Assembly (NCBI GenBank): GCA_937927665.1
Contig: CALBRY010000606.1
Location: forward strand, 1-14,096
Source of the DNA: an uncultured Chloroflexota bacterium
Lineage (GTDB): Bacteria; Chloroflexota; Anaerolineae; Aggregatilineales; Phototrophicaceae
Direction: 5' to 3'
Length of the DNA stretch: 14,096 bases
Each line of letters begins with the position of its first letter. Position 1 is the first letter of the stretch. The position numbers were made by a program, and so were the translations under genes. The notes below the pieces were generated by a model. It saw nothing but the letters and a program-made list of their open reading frames with translations. It had not been told where the DNA came from and did no database searches. Positions 1-8,008 of this stretch are shown here, in pieces.

Positions 1-46
1 ACAACCCCTGACGCGCATCGCGGAAGATAGCGCGTAGATCTGGTTT
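1..46 (-). pseudogene. Continuation of PglX2 reading frame beyond an in-frame stop (runs off left edge)
   Basis: Reading the minus strand straight on from the TAA at 49-47, the same frame stays open to the window edge and reads KPDLRAIFRDARQGL. In the intact paralogue in this window (8009-11854) the equivalent place reads GDAAADEVIKV..GDLRKFLGKDFF, and here it reads GEDRADAVEAEICRVL, stop, KPDLRAIFRD. The DLR..F block therefore lines up across the stop with no frame change. By comparison with the paralogue, roughly 190 further residues of a PglX C-terminus would lie outside the window. I see no Shine-Dalgarno sequence or in-frame start after the stop, so this tail is probably untranslated unless the stop is read through. 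The alignment is short (about 15 residues), so confidence is moderate. Confidence 0.55.
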
Positions 47-1471
47 TTACAGCACGCGGCAGATTTCCGCCTCGACGGCATCGGCGCGATCCTCGCCCCA
101 TAGCAAAGTCAACACGCCACGCACCCGCGCTACAATGTCGAGCGACTGCGGATTATCTTCCTGCGCCGGGTCATCGACCAGAATGCCTTCCCACGCAATC
201 GGGAGCGGATAGTCGCCTGGTACATCCGCTTGGGCGGCGGGTAGACCGTCGGCGTTCATGAGCGCGCCGGGAGCGCAGCGCGGTAGTGGATCGAACGGTT
301 CGGGCAGCGGCGGGAACAGAGACGGATCGAGCGCCTTACGTATATCCCATCGACCAAATGCCACACCGACGCACCACATGAGCAGATTCAACACCTGCGC
401 GAGCAGGTCATTCGGTGCAGTGGCTTCGTCATCTTCGTCCGGTTCGTCCTCCTCCGCGATCACATCTTCCGCGGTGACGGTTGTCCCCATCTCGCGCATG
501 ACTAACTGGCGATCTTCATCACTCATGCCATACAGGTCGAACACGATCTCGTCGATCTGCGTCTGCACAGCAGCAAATTGCTGCGTCCGCTCATCCGCCT
601 GTGCCGCTAGCGTCACCGACGCTGCATTCAGCGAATCGCCGCTCAGTGCTACCAGCGCGGGCAGGTGGAATACATGTGTCGTTTCGTCACTCAAGAAACG
701 TTCACGCTGTAAGTCGTGCGCGCGGCGGGCGAGCGACGCAAGTTCGTCCGCAAACGAGTCGGGAACGGGCGTGCGTTGAAGAACGCCGACTTCATACGAG
801 CCGAACGCCATTTGCAGTTCAACCAGCATCTTGAACACTGTCGAGTTGGTGATACCGAGCATGGCTTGCAGAGTTTTCACATCGTTATTTGCAACGAAAA
901 CGGCGGGTCCTTTATCTGCAAAGATGCACCCTGCTGGTAACGCTCGTAGACTGAGTCCTTTTTGGGATCGGCGCGACCAAGTTAGTCCAGGGCGAAAGTA
1001 CATTTCTTCGCTGCGAATACGTCTGGAAGGCACTTCATGTCGCTCGTTAATAAGATAATCTCGAATGCGCTTTCCTCTATTTTCCCAATCCAGCACCAAA
1101 GCTACATCAGCAAAATAGAATGAGAAGCTCCCGCCTTTCGCAAAAGCGTACCAAATCACGTTTTGGTCGTTAGGCAAAGTCTCCCAAAACAGTCTGAGAA
1201 ATCTTGTGTCATCCAGTGTTGTTAGACCGAGCCGAGCAAATCGCACCTCATTCTCAAGGGAAGGCACTTCAGCGAAAATGTTGAGCGCGTTTGGACTAAC
1301 CCAGTATGCAAAAGGACTATTCGGTATGGATTCAAAGATGCTTTGAGCTATAGAAAATGAATTCTCTGCATCATCTCCGTCGTTAAGTGCAACAACCTGC
1401 GCCTCAAGTGCGGTGGGTTTGTCCTCCACATCCACTTGCAGCAGCCGGAAGAACACCGCTTCAGCCATCAT
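47..1471 (-). CDS. pglX: PglX paralogue 2, C-terminal part (target-recognition/specificity half), prematurely ended
   Basis: This 474-aa product carries no methyltransferase motifs. It matches the C-terminal half of PglX1 block by block: PFAYWVSPN (53-61) with PWAYWVREN, RFLRLFWE (90-97) with RFLRYWWE, KGGSFSFYF...LDWEN (112-131) with the KGGDYRRWY...INWSN block, and MYFRPGLTWS with YYFKIGITYS. It should therefore supply DNA sequence recognition to the methyltransferase half encoded just upstream. An acidic, probably disordered stretch lies at about 335-350. It overlaps the upstream half by 11 nt in another frame. Tandem ATG codons follow a strong AAGGAGG; the second ATG (1468-1466) is better spaced. 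It ends at TAA (49-47) although PglX-like coding continues. Its first third is AT-rich compared with neighbouring sequence. It may be a genuine separate subunit or a fragment of a decaying gene. Confidence 0.75.
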   Translation of the reverse strand: MMAEAVFFRLLQVDVEDKPTALEAQVVALNDGDDAENSFSIAQSIFESIPNSPFAYWVSPNALNIFAEVPSLENEVRFARLGLTTLDDTRFLRLFWETLPNDQNVIWYAFAKGGSFSFYFADVALVLDWENRGKRIRDYLINERHEVPSRRIRSEEMYFRPGLTWSRRSQKGLSLRALPAGCIFADKGPAVFVANNDVKTLQAMLGITNSTVFKMLVELQMAFGSYEVGVLQRTPVPDSFADELASLARRAHDLQRERFLSDETTHVFHLPALVALSGDSLNAASVTLAAQADERTQQFAAVQTQIDEIVFDLYGMSDEDRQLVMREMGTTVTAEDVIAEEDEPDEDDEATAPNDLLAQVLNLLMWCVGVAFGRWDIRKALDPSLFPPLPEPFDPLPRCAPGALMNADGLPAAQADVPGDYPLPIAWEGILVDDPAQEDNPQSLDIVARVRGVLTLLWGEDRADAVEAEICRVL

Positions 1472-3386
1472 TCGCCTCCTTGCGCTGCATCACGTAGGCT
1501 GCGGTCTCCACCATCGCCGTGTCCAGCACGCCGTAGCCTAAATCCGCCATCGTGATGAAGTTCGCTTCTTGCAGCAGGATTTCTTCGCGCCACTTCTGGA
1601 AGCTGCTCAGGAAAAACCCGGTGCGGCTGGTGATCGCGCCGAGGTAGCCGCCCGGTCGCAGCAGTTCCAGCCCGCGCTCCACAAACGCGGCGTACAGGTC
1701 ATTCTTGGTGCGCGGATAGTGCGCCTCGATATAGGCTTTGCCGCCGATGCTCGATGCACCGAACGGCGGATTCATCAGGATCACGTCGAAGGGCTGCACG
1801 AGCAGATCGATGAACGCCATCCCCTGAATCGCATCATCAACGAACAGGCGGCGCAGCACGCGGTTATCCAGCGAAGCTTCATGGCTGAAGTCGCGCAGCG
1901 CCGCCACGACGCGCGCTTCGGCATCTTCCCAGAAAGCGACATCATCGAGATCGCCCCGCTTCAACGGCAGCGTCAACTGCTGCGGCTTTTCGGGTCCAAA
2001 TAATGTGAGCTGAATGGCTTCCGGCAGAGCCTCTAGCGCCTTGCGCGTCTTGGCAATGGTCGCCTTAATCGCCGTCTCGATCTGGAGCAGGCTGCCAACT
2101 TCGCCTGCTAGTTTCATCTCTTGCCACACGTCGAACAGCATCGTTCCCAGCGCCGCCGGCTTAAGATCACGGGCGAACGCGCCAAGCAGGTCATATTCAC
2201 CGGGCATCGGCTCCGCGACCACAATGTGAATGCCGTCGATGCGCGGACGCTCCTTCATTTTGAGCTTGAGCGCCTTGTAACTACGCTGCGCCCTTAGCCA
2301 CAAGGCTAGGGTCGCAATCTGCGCAGCGCGGAGATCGATGTCGATGCCGTGCAGGTTGTGCTGCAAGATCAAACGCGGGATTTCCCGGCGGAAACCCGCC
2401 GCGTCGGGAAACTCAGCCCGCAGCGCATCACCGAGATCAGGATCGTCGTAGGCTTCGGCGTAGATGGTTTCCAGCAGGTCGAAGCAGTAGAGCAGAAAGT
2501 GTCCGCTGCCGCATGCCGGGTCAAGGATGCGCAGCGTGCGCGGATCGCGCTTGGGCAGGCGGTCAGCATCATCGATGCGCGTGATGAGATATTTGCAGGA
2601 GTGCGCCAACGTGGTATCGCCGTCGCGCATCTGCCACCAGGTGCGCGCCAGCGTGTTCTCTGCCAGAAATGCAACCACATAGCGCGGCGTGTAGAACTGG
2701 TTGCGGAAAGATAGTTCGTAGGGGTTACGTGGCGCGGCGGACTCTGCGCGGGCAGTCTGGCGCAGCTCTCCGGGGGTGAAATACTGGTACACCCAACCAA
2801 TCGTTTCGTCTTCCGCCCACGCCTCCGCCAGCGCCGGATCATTCAGCCAGTCCAGCACGGCGATCAGGCAGGGCTGGCTGGGAAACAAGGTTGCCGTGGG
2901 TAGGGTCTGGTCAAACAACACGCCGACGATCGACGACAGGTCTTCAAACAGCAGTTCGAGGTACAGCCGATAGCCGCCGTCCGATTCGGCGCGGAAGGCT
3001 TCCGGCGCGACCCTTTTGATCTGCGTGAACCCTTTCGATTGATCGCCTGCGCCGACCGCCTGCATGAGGATGCCACGCTCAGGATGCTCAAAGAGTTTGA
3101 GCGCCGCCAGACGATTCAGGCAGGTGAAGGCGCTTTCGCGCACATAGCGTTTCAGCGCGTCATCTTCCTTCGATCCGGCATGGCTCTCATGCTGGATGAA
3201 GGTCTCGATGGCGGCGCGCTCGGCGCGACCAATGGCATCAAGGTTGGGCAGCGCCTCGACGGGTGTCACCTGACCATCGGCGCGAATGCCGTACACGCCT
3301 TCCAACTGCTGGCGGAAATCCGTTTCCAGCAGGCGGCGGCAGTTCACGACCGCGTTGTACAGCAGGTTGCGTAGGGCTTTGTCCAT
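1461..3386 (-). CDS. pglX: PglX paralogue 2, N-terminal part (N6-adenine DNA methyltransferase half)
   Basis: This 641-aa product is a class I SAM-dependent N6-adenine DNA methyltransferase of the PglX type, expected to mark host DNA in BREX. The PglX N-terminal region is at about 1-240 (LEGVYGI, ESAFTCLNRL, ETIGWVYQYF, FYTPRYVVAFL). SAM-binding motif I is intact as LDPACGSGHF (288-297). NLHGIDIDLRAAQ (344-356) follows, and catalytic motif IV is NPPF (539-542). It stops just after the catalytic domain (VETAAYVMQRKEANDG), where an intact PglX would run on into its recognition domain. That domain is encoded immediately downstream in a different frame. The start ATG lies 8 nt after the HEPN gene stop and has only a weak GAG, so coupling to the upstream gene is likely. 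The gene is GC-rich (45 of 60 bases G/C at 1621-1680). Whether it works depends on pairing with the downstream half. Confidence 0.88.
   Translation of the reverse strand: MDKALRNLLYNAVVNCRRLLETDFRQQLEGVYGIRADGQVTPVEALPNLDAIGRAERAAIETFIQHESHAGSKEDDALKRYVRESAFTCLNRLAALKLFEHPERGILMQAVGAGDQSKGFTQIKRVAPEAFRAESDGGYRLYLELLFEDLSSIVGVLFDQTLPTATLFPSQPCLIAVLDWLNDPALAEAWAEDETIGWVYQYFTPGELRQTARAESAAPRNPYELSFRNQFYTPRYVVAFLAENTLARTWWQMRDGDTTLAHSCKYLITRIDDADRLPKRDPRTLRILDPACGSGHFLLYCFDLLETIYAEAYDDPDLGDALRAEFPDAAGFRREIPRLILQHNLHGIDIDLRAAQIATLALWLRAQRSYKALKLKMKERPRIDGIHIVVAEPMPGEYDLLGAFARDLKPAALGTMLFDVWQEMKLAGEVGSLLQIETAIKATIAKTRKALEALPEAIQLTLFGPEKPQQLTLPLKRGDLDDVAFWEDAEARVVAALRDFSHEASLDNRVLRRLFVDDAIQGMAFIDLLVQPFDVILMNPPFGASSIGGKAYIEAHYPRTKNDLYAAFVERGLELLRPGGYLGAITSRTGFFLSSFQKWREEILLQEANFITMADLGYGVLDTAMVETAAYVMQRKEANDG
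1475..1481 (-). promoter_or_regulatory. Strong Shine-Dalgarno (AAGGAGG) at the PglX2 split
   Basis: The minus strand reads AAGGAGG-CGA-ATG-ATG-GCT. The spacing is 3 nt to the first ATG and 6 nt to the second. This is the most consensus-like ribosome-binding site in the window and sits inside the last codons of the methyltransferase half. It argues that the C-terminal half is translated as its own protein, although the same bases also encode the K-E-A residues of the upstream product. Confidence 0.7.
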
Positions 3387-3394
3387 TTATCTCG

Positions 3395-4213
3395 TTATTC
3401 CACTGCCTTTGATAGTTCTTCCACTTGTGTTTTGACTAGTTCATCTAATGCAAGGCAGATATTCTCAATTGTGTCCACCGCATGTTTCGCCCAAGCATAT
3501 GTGATGTCTTGGGCATCTCCGCCGGGATCTGTCTGCTTTCGATCAGCTCGGTGAATAATATCGTTGCGCCTGCTCGTGGTTTGTTCGAGCGTATCTGACA
3601 GTTCTTTCTTGTCTCGCCCGAGATGTGTTGCAAGAGCTTCCCACGGTGCGCTTACACCCAACAAAGCCGCCGTGACATGAATGCCTCGTTTGCTGCTCAA
3701 ATAACTGAAATTTGTCTGACTTAGGATGCGAGTGGACAAGTATTCAGCCGCGTTTGGATCATCCAGCAATCGAAGGACTTCGTCCAAGTCAAATGACAAA
3801 TCCTTGAACTGCTGCTTGATGCTTTCGTCACCTGGGCGAAGAAAAGTACGTCCAAGGATACGAATGCGAATAGGCAAATTCGTTCGGAGGAGCGCTGGCA
3901 GATAAGTATCTAGTGCTGTGCATGAGGCAACCACCGATTGTCTGAGCAAATGACATAGCGACTTCTGCTTGAATGTCGCTATGTGCATTTGGGCGCGTTC
4001 GCGTACCAACCCAAGAAACAACTCGTTATAGATCAGCAGCAGTTCTTCTCCAGCAGTCGCCTGAACAACGCTGCGGAGACTGGTGACCATATCACCATCG
4101 CTGGCGATAGTGTCGTTCGAATCGAGCAGGCGATACACGCGCAGGAGCAGGTGCGCCGGACGCATGTTGTCTTCAAACGTCTGGCGCGGGCTGAGAATTT
4201 GAATGTCGGGCAT
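3395..4213 (-). CDS. HEPN-domain protein, probable RNase (RiboL-PSP-HEPN-like), embedded in the BREX operon
   Basis: The product is 272 aa, starting MPDIQILSPRQ. A longer in-frame start at 4297 would overlap brxC by 80 nt and gives an unlikely N-terminus. The chosen ATG is 4 nt after the brxC stop and has GGAG at 4224-4221 with 7-nt spacing. The C-terminal third contains SRRNDIIHRADR, with R216 and H221 in this numbering (bases 3568-3551). This is the RX4H signature of HEPN ribonucleases, with the typical polar N after the Arg. An earlier helix, LLRQSVVASCTALDTYLPAL, looks like the first helix of RiboL-PSP-type HEPN domains. HEPN proteins are metal-independent RNases common in toxins and abortive-infection systems. 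The gene is AT-richer than brxC (27 of 60 G/C at 3661-3720), which suggests separate acquisition. The fold call rests on the motif and helix pattern only. Role inferred: a defence effector or accessory of this BREX. Confidence 0.72.
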   Translation of the reverse strand: MPDIQILSPRQTFEDNMRPAHLLLRVYRLLDSNDTIASDGDMVTSLRSVVQATAGEELLLIYNELFLGLVRERAQMHIATFKQKSLCHLLRQSVVASCTALDTYLPALLRTNLPIRIRILGRTFLRPGDESIKQQFKDLSFDLDEVLRLLDDPNAAEYLSTRILSQTNFSYLSSKRGIHVTAALLGVSAPWEALATHLGRDKKELSDTLEQTTSRRNDIIHRADRKQTDPGGDAQDITYAWAKHAVDTIENICLALDELVKTQVEELSKAVE

Positions 4214-4217
4214 CGCG

Positions 4218-7200
4218 CTACTCCAGTACGACCTTGACGCCAGCACGAATAAGCTCCAGCAGCGCGTCTCTGACTTCTTCCAGCAGCGCCTCGACATCAG
4301 CCTCGTCGCCTAAGGTCTGTCCCTTCACAATGTCCTGAAGGCGCACCCGCTCGATTCGTTCCTGAGGGGCAGCCAGTCGTTGGATTCGCATCGAAATATC
4401 TGCGCGCAGGCGGTCGATAGCGGCGATATCGGATGCCATCTGTGCCAGCGTCGGCTGCGATTCATCGAAGGTCACGACATCTGGCAGCGCCGTATCCAGC
4501 GCACCGCGGCTAACCAACGGTTTGAGCAGTTCCTCTTCTAGCGCCTGCTCTTCGCGATTTGGATTCCCGGCAGCGGCATTGGGGAACACTGCCGCCCATG
4601 CCGGATGATTTCTGATCTGTTGGAGCGCCTCGGCAACCGTGTTCTTGCGTTCGGTGTGCCGCACAACAAAAGCATCGGCATAAGCCGTCTCGACGAGCGC
4701 CAGCGCCTCATTGATCGTCCCACGCATTGCGGGATCGAAGTAATCTCCATTTTGCAGGCTGGTCTCCAAGGTCTGCGCTGCCGCTTGAACCTCGCCATCA
4801 ATCCCTTCTGCGCCCAACATCGGGGCGATACGACGCACTGCTATCCGGGTGCGCGTGAGGTGGCGTAGACCATCTTCATCCAGCATTTTCCAGATGGCTG
4901 AAATCCGCTCGCGCATAGCCTGGAACGTCTTCCACTCGCCGGCGAGGATGTTGACGACATCATCGGAAGCACTGTTGATGATCTCTTCCAGCGTCGAGCG
5001 ATACTCCTGCAAATCTTCACGCAGGGCATCGATGTGGTTTGCCCGCACTGTCGCTTCCAGCGGCAATAGATGCTCTAGGTCAGTGCGCGCCAGCGATTGC
5101 AGGGCGTTCGCAATCGCGCTCTCTTCGACATCCACTTCGTCGCCCGTCAAATCTTCAAAACGACGCGCGGCCGTAACAAGAACCTGCAAGTCCGGCGCTT
5201 TACGCGGCGCGAACGACGCGGAACGAAACGCATTCGCCCCGGTGAAAGGTGCGCGCGCCTGCGGATCAAGGTGATTGCGGTAGCGGCGCCCCTGATAGGT
5301 GACTTCAATGGCACCACCGCGCAGGAGAGTCGCCGTCACCAGCCACAGGATTTCCGGCTCCCAACCATAGCCGATGCCACCGAACTTCCCTTCCAGCGAC
5401 TTCCCCGTGACTTTATTGCCGTAGGAGTTTTCGCTGTCGAGATAGTTCTTGATTTCGCGGATAATCGGCGCTTCCAGATTGATCACCCACTTGCTCGTTC
5501 GCTCATCTTTCCTGACCAATTCGAGGTTGCCTTCGCCACCGTAAAAAATCGGCGACAACCCGTTCAGGTTCGCGGCTTTGAGGATGTCTTCCGCTTCCTG
5601 ACCCTTCTTGGGCAGCAGCCGCGCACCAAGTTCAAGCTTGGGATATAGGAACGGCACAGCATAGGCGAACCAATTATTCATGATTTCGCTCAAGCGTCTG
5701 CCCAGCACTGCGCTGGATCGGCTCACGCCGCGAAAAATGCCTTCGCCATTTTCCAACACACCGATCACCAGATTACGCAGGCGTTCTTCATAGCGCAGCG
5801 CCAGCGTTTTCTCGTCGGCGAGGCTCTTGGTGTCTTCGGCGTTCAGGCTACCCTGTGAGCGCAATCCTTCGTATTCGCCGACCATCCGCCGTGACCGGTA
5901 CAGTTCAGCGACCACTTCGTCAATGTCTTCATTAAGCATGAACATCCAAAAGACGCGATTGTGATACGGGTGGCGCTCGTTGCGCGTGTCGGGCATGATC
6001 TCATCTCGGCGCGCCACCAGTTCGTCGTGATCCTCGCATACCACCAGCGCCAGCGGAATCTGCTCCCGACCGTCCACGATCACTCGGTCGTTCCAGCGCA
6101 CATCGACCTGAAACGTGCGCAGATCATTGTAGCGATACCGCGCCAACGCTTTATCTTGAAAGATCGAGCGCAGCTGCTCCTCAAGGATTGTGTTGCGATC
6201 ACGCGGCGTTGGACTAAAACTGCTGCGCTTGACCGCCCAGCTTTTCTCTTGCAGCGAGAGCAGCTTCCAGCCGGTGTCCGTCTGGCGGATGAATTCCGCC
6301 TCGCTGAGTGCCTCAAGTGCCGCCTGCACATCGGGCAGTGCTGAATCATCGCCCAACCGCTGGTACAGCAGCGCCGCGATGTTTTCAGCCGTGCGCGGCA
6401 CACCGCGAATGTATTCGAGCAGCGCGATGGCTTTCGCGACCCGGATCACCCAATCTTGCCCCGCCCACTGTCGTTCAATATCGGCAATATCGGTCCGCTT
6501 TTCGGTGCTGAGATTGCCCTCGACCAGATCATAGATGCGGTCGAGCGTCACCAGTTCGCCGATCGCCAGCCCCTGCAAGCCAGTCCGCTCACTGACCAGC
6601 ATTTCATGCGCCTGTTTGATGATCGTGCGGTTGCTGCCGCCCAACTGTTTGAATGCCCCGGATTGGCTGCGCAGCCCAGAGACGATCTGGATCGATAGGT
6701 CGATGAACTGGGGTAGGTAGGGGTAGTACTGAATGAACTCCTCGCGCGTGACCTCGACGACTGGAGCCTGCTGCTGCAACCGCGTATGCGACTTCAACTG
6801 CGCGTGGTAATTGTCATAGACTGTGCCGAGATGACGCGCGCCGGGATCAGTCTTTCTGAGGACACGCAAACTGGCGACTTCGCGGATGTCCGACGGGGAC
6901 ATGTCGATCTTGATAGCGAACCGATCCTGCAAGCGCGCCAGTTCCACACGCTTATCGTCAATCGCCTGCACGACCTCGTCCAACTTTTCCTGCGAAGTCA
7001 CCATCACCCAGACCGGCGCGACCGCTCGACCTGATCGCACACGGTTCGCGCCTTCCTGTCCGAAATGCTCGACGACTTTGCGCAGGTCTTCGATCTTGTT
7101 GACGCTGAGCGCGACGTAAGACCCCACTTCGTCGATGATGTAGGCGATGGCGTGACCCGGAGCGCGGCGGCTTGCGAGTTCAAAGGTGCGATCCACCAGC

Positions 7201-7994
7201 ACATCAATGTTGAGCTGCGCCCGTCCTCGTAGCAGCGCCGCTGAATCGGTGCCTTCGTACAAACCCGGCGACACCTCGCGCAGCACGGCGACAATCCGCT
7301 GAAAGGCTTGTGCGCCCTTGCGCATCATGACCCACACGTCGTAATCGGACTGCGACACACCACCCAGCGTGACCGGGACAGGATGCGGTTCACGCGGTCT
7401 GCCCACTTCTCCCCGGAAAAGCCTCGCGGAGGTCGTTACGAATTCGGCTAAACGACCTTCGCCTTCCAGTTCAATCTCAAGCTCGGCGATGTCGAGGTCG
7501 CCTGCATAATCGAGATCTTCCAACAGTTTGGCGTACATCAACTGGTGAACCGGTTCGCTGCCTTGCGACGCGATCAGACGCACGTCGAACATGATGACGC
7601 GCGTGGGGATGCGCGCATTGATGAAGCGGATCATCTCATCCAAGCGTCGGGCGCGGTCACTGCGGCTTTCGCGCACGCGCTCCATAAAGAGATCGCTGGC
7701 GGATCGGTCACCGAGCGCGCGGTTTTGCAGGATATAGCCGAGATTCTTGGCAAACGACGACTTGCCGGAGCCGAAGAAGCCCGAAATCCATACACCAACG
7801 CGCTCATCCGGGTTCGCCAAGCCATCCCCGTATTCGCGTAGGAAACGCTCATACGCCTCTTGAATGCGTTCGGTCGTGACGTATTCCTCAATCTCGTGCC
7901 GAACGGTGTCTTCTTCCTGCTGATCCAGCTTGATGACTTCTTCTATCGGGCGATCCAGCCGTTCCGCCGGAAAAAGATCGCGTATAATCCGCAT
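4218..7994 (-). CDS. brxC: BrxC, BREX AAA+/P-loop ATPase (PglY-like)
   Basis: This 1258-aa product is the large ATPase of BREX, a cytoplasmic protein thought to power or assemble the complex that discriminates phage DNA. Walker A is GFFGSGKSS (72-80, preceded by VGVWIS) and Walker B is AYIIDEVGSYV (284-294). A sensor-like strand VMVTSQEKLDEV (330-341) and an arginine in LQDRF (355-359) follow. The N-terminus MRIIRDLFPAERLDRPIEEV and the RPIEEVIKLDQQ context are typical of BrxC. The long C-terminal region (about 400-1258) has no catalytic motif I recognise and is rich in helices. The length is normal for the family. The start is set by GGAGG at 8004-8000, 5 nt before ATG. It begins 14 nt after the pglX1 stop and is followed 4 nt later by the HEPN gene. 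No frame damage is visible. Confidence 0.93.
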   Translation of the reverse strand: MRIIRDLFPAERLDRPIEEVIKLDQQEEDTVRHEIEEYVTTERIQEAYERFLREYGDGLANPDERVGVWISGFFGSGKSSFAKNLGYILQNRALGDRSASDLFMERVRESRSDRARRLDEMIRFINARIPTRVIMFDVRLIASQGSEPVHQLMYAKLLEDLDYAGDLDIAELEIELEGEGRLAEFVTTSARLFRGEVGRPREPHPVPVTLGGVSQSDYDVWVMMRKGAQAFQRIVAVLREVSPGLYEGTDSAALLRGRAQLNIDVLVDRTFELASRRAPGHAIAYIIDEVGSYVALSVNKIEDLRKVVEHFGQEGANRVRSGRAVAPVWVMVTSQEKLDEVVQAIDDKRVELARLQDRFAIKIDMSPSDIREVASLRVLRKTDPGARHLGTVYDNYHAQLKSHTRLQQQAPVVEVTREEFIQYYPYLPQFIDLSIQIVSGLRSQSGAFKQLGGSNRTIIKQAHEMLVSERTGLQGLAIGELVTLDRIYDLVEGNLSTEKRTDIADIERQWAGQDWVIRVAKAIALLEYIRGVPRTAENIAALLYQRLGDDSALPDVQAALEALSEAEFIRQTDTGWKLLSLQEKSWAVKRSSFSPTPRDRNTILEEQLRSIFQDKALARYRYNDLRTFQVDVRWNDRVIVDGREQIPLALVVCEDHDELVARRDEIMPDTRNERHPYHNRVFWMFMLNEDIDEVVAELYRSRRMVGEYEGLRSQGSLNAEDTKSLADEKTLALRYEERLRNLVIGVLENGEGIFRGVSRSSAVLGRRLSEIMNNWFAYAVPFLYPKLELGARLLPKKGQEAEDILKAANLNGLSPIFYGGEGNLELVRKDERTSKWVINLEAPIIREIKNYLDSENSYGNKVTGKSLEGKFGGIGYGWEPEILWLVTATLLRGGAIEVTYQGRRYRNHLDPQARAPFTGANAFRSASFAPRKAPDLQVLVTAARRFEDLTGDEVDVEESAIANALQSLARTDLEHLLPLEATVRANHIDALREDLQEYRSTLEEIINSASDDVVNILAGEWKTFQAMRERISAIWKMLDEDGLRHLTRTRIAVRRIAPMLGAEGIDGEVQAAAQTLETSLQNGDYFDPAMRGTINEALALVETAYADAFVVRHTERKNTVAEALQQIRNHPAWAAVFPNAAAGNPNREEQALEEELLKPLVSRGALDTALPDVVTFDESQPTLAQMASDIAAIDRLRADISMRIQRLAAPQERIERVRLQDIVKGQTLGDEADVEALLEEVRDALLELIRAGVKVVLE

Positions 7995-7999
7995 TGCAT

Positions 8000-8004
8000 C
8001 CTCC
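8000..8004 (-). promoter_or_regulatory. Ribosome-binding site of brxC (GGAGG)
   Basis: GGAGG lies 5 nt upstream of the brxC ATG (7994), inside the 14-nt gap after the pglX1 stop. An out-of-frame ATG overlaps its end (GGAGGATG). This fixes the brxC start. Confidence 0.7.
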
Positions 8005-8008
8005 GCGC

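Noticed and set aside
258..779. Plus-strand open frame opposite pglX2
   Set aside because: Low-complexity Ser/Gly-rich translation that mirrors the GC-rich coding of the minus-strand PglX2. It has no ribosome-binding site and no family features.
47..3386. Type I restriction-modification HsdM plus HsdS
   Set aside because: The two-part layout looks similar, but both parts align with PglX1 in this window and the rest of the operon is BREX. No hsdR is present.
4214..4297. Upstream start for the HEPN gene adding 28 residues
   Set aside because: It would overlap brxC by 80 nt with an Arg/Trp-rich, unlikely N-terminus. The ATG at 4213 has GGAG with 7-nt spacing.
4849..5648. Long plus-strand open frames within brxC
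   Set aside because: They lie opposite a well-supported 1258-aa BrxC frame, and their translations are Arg/Ser-rich and featureless, as expected of antisense shadows.
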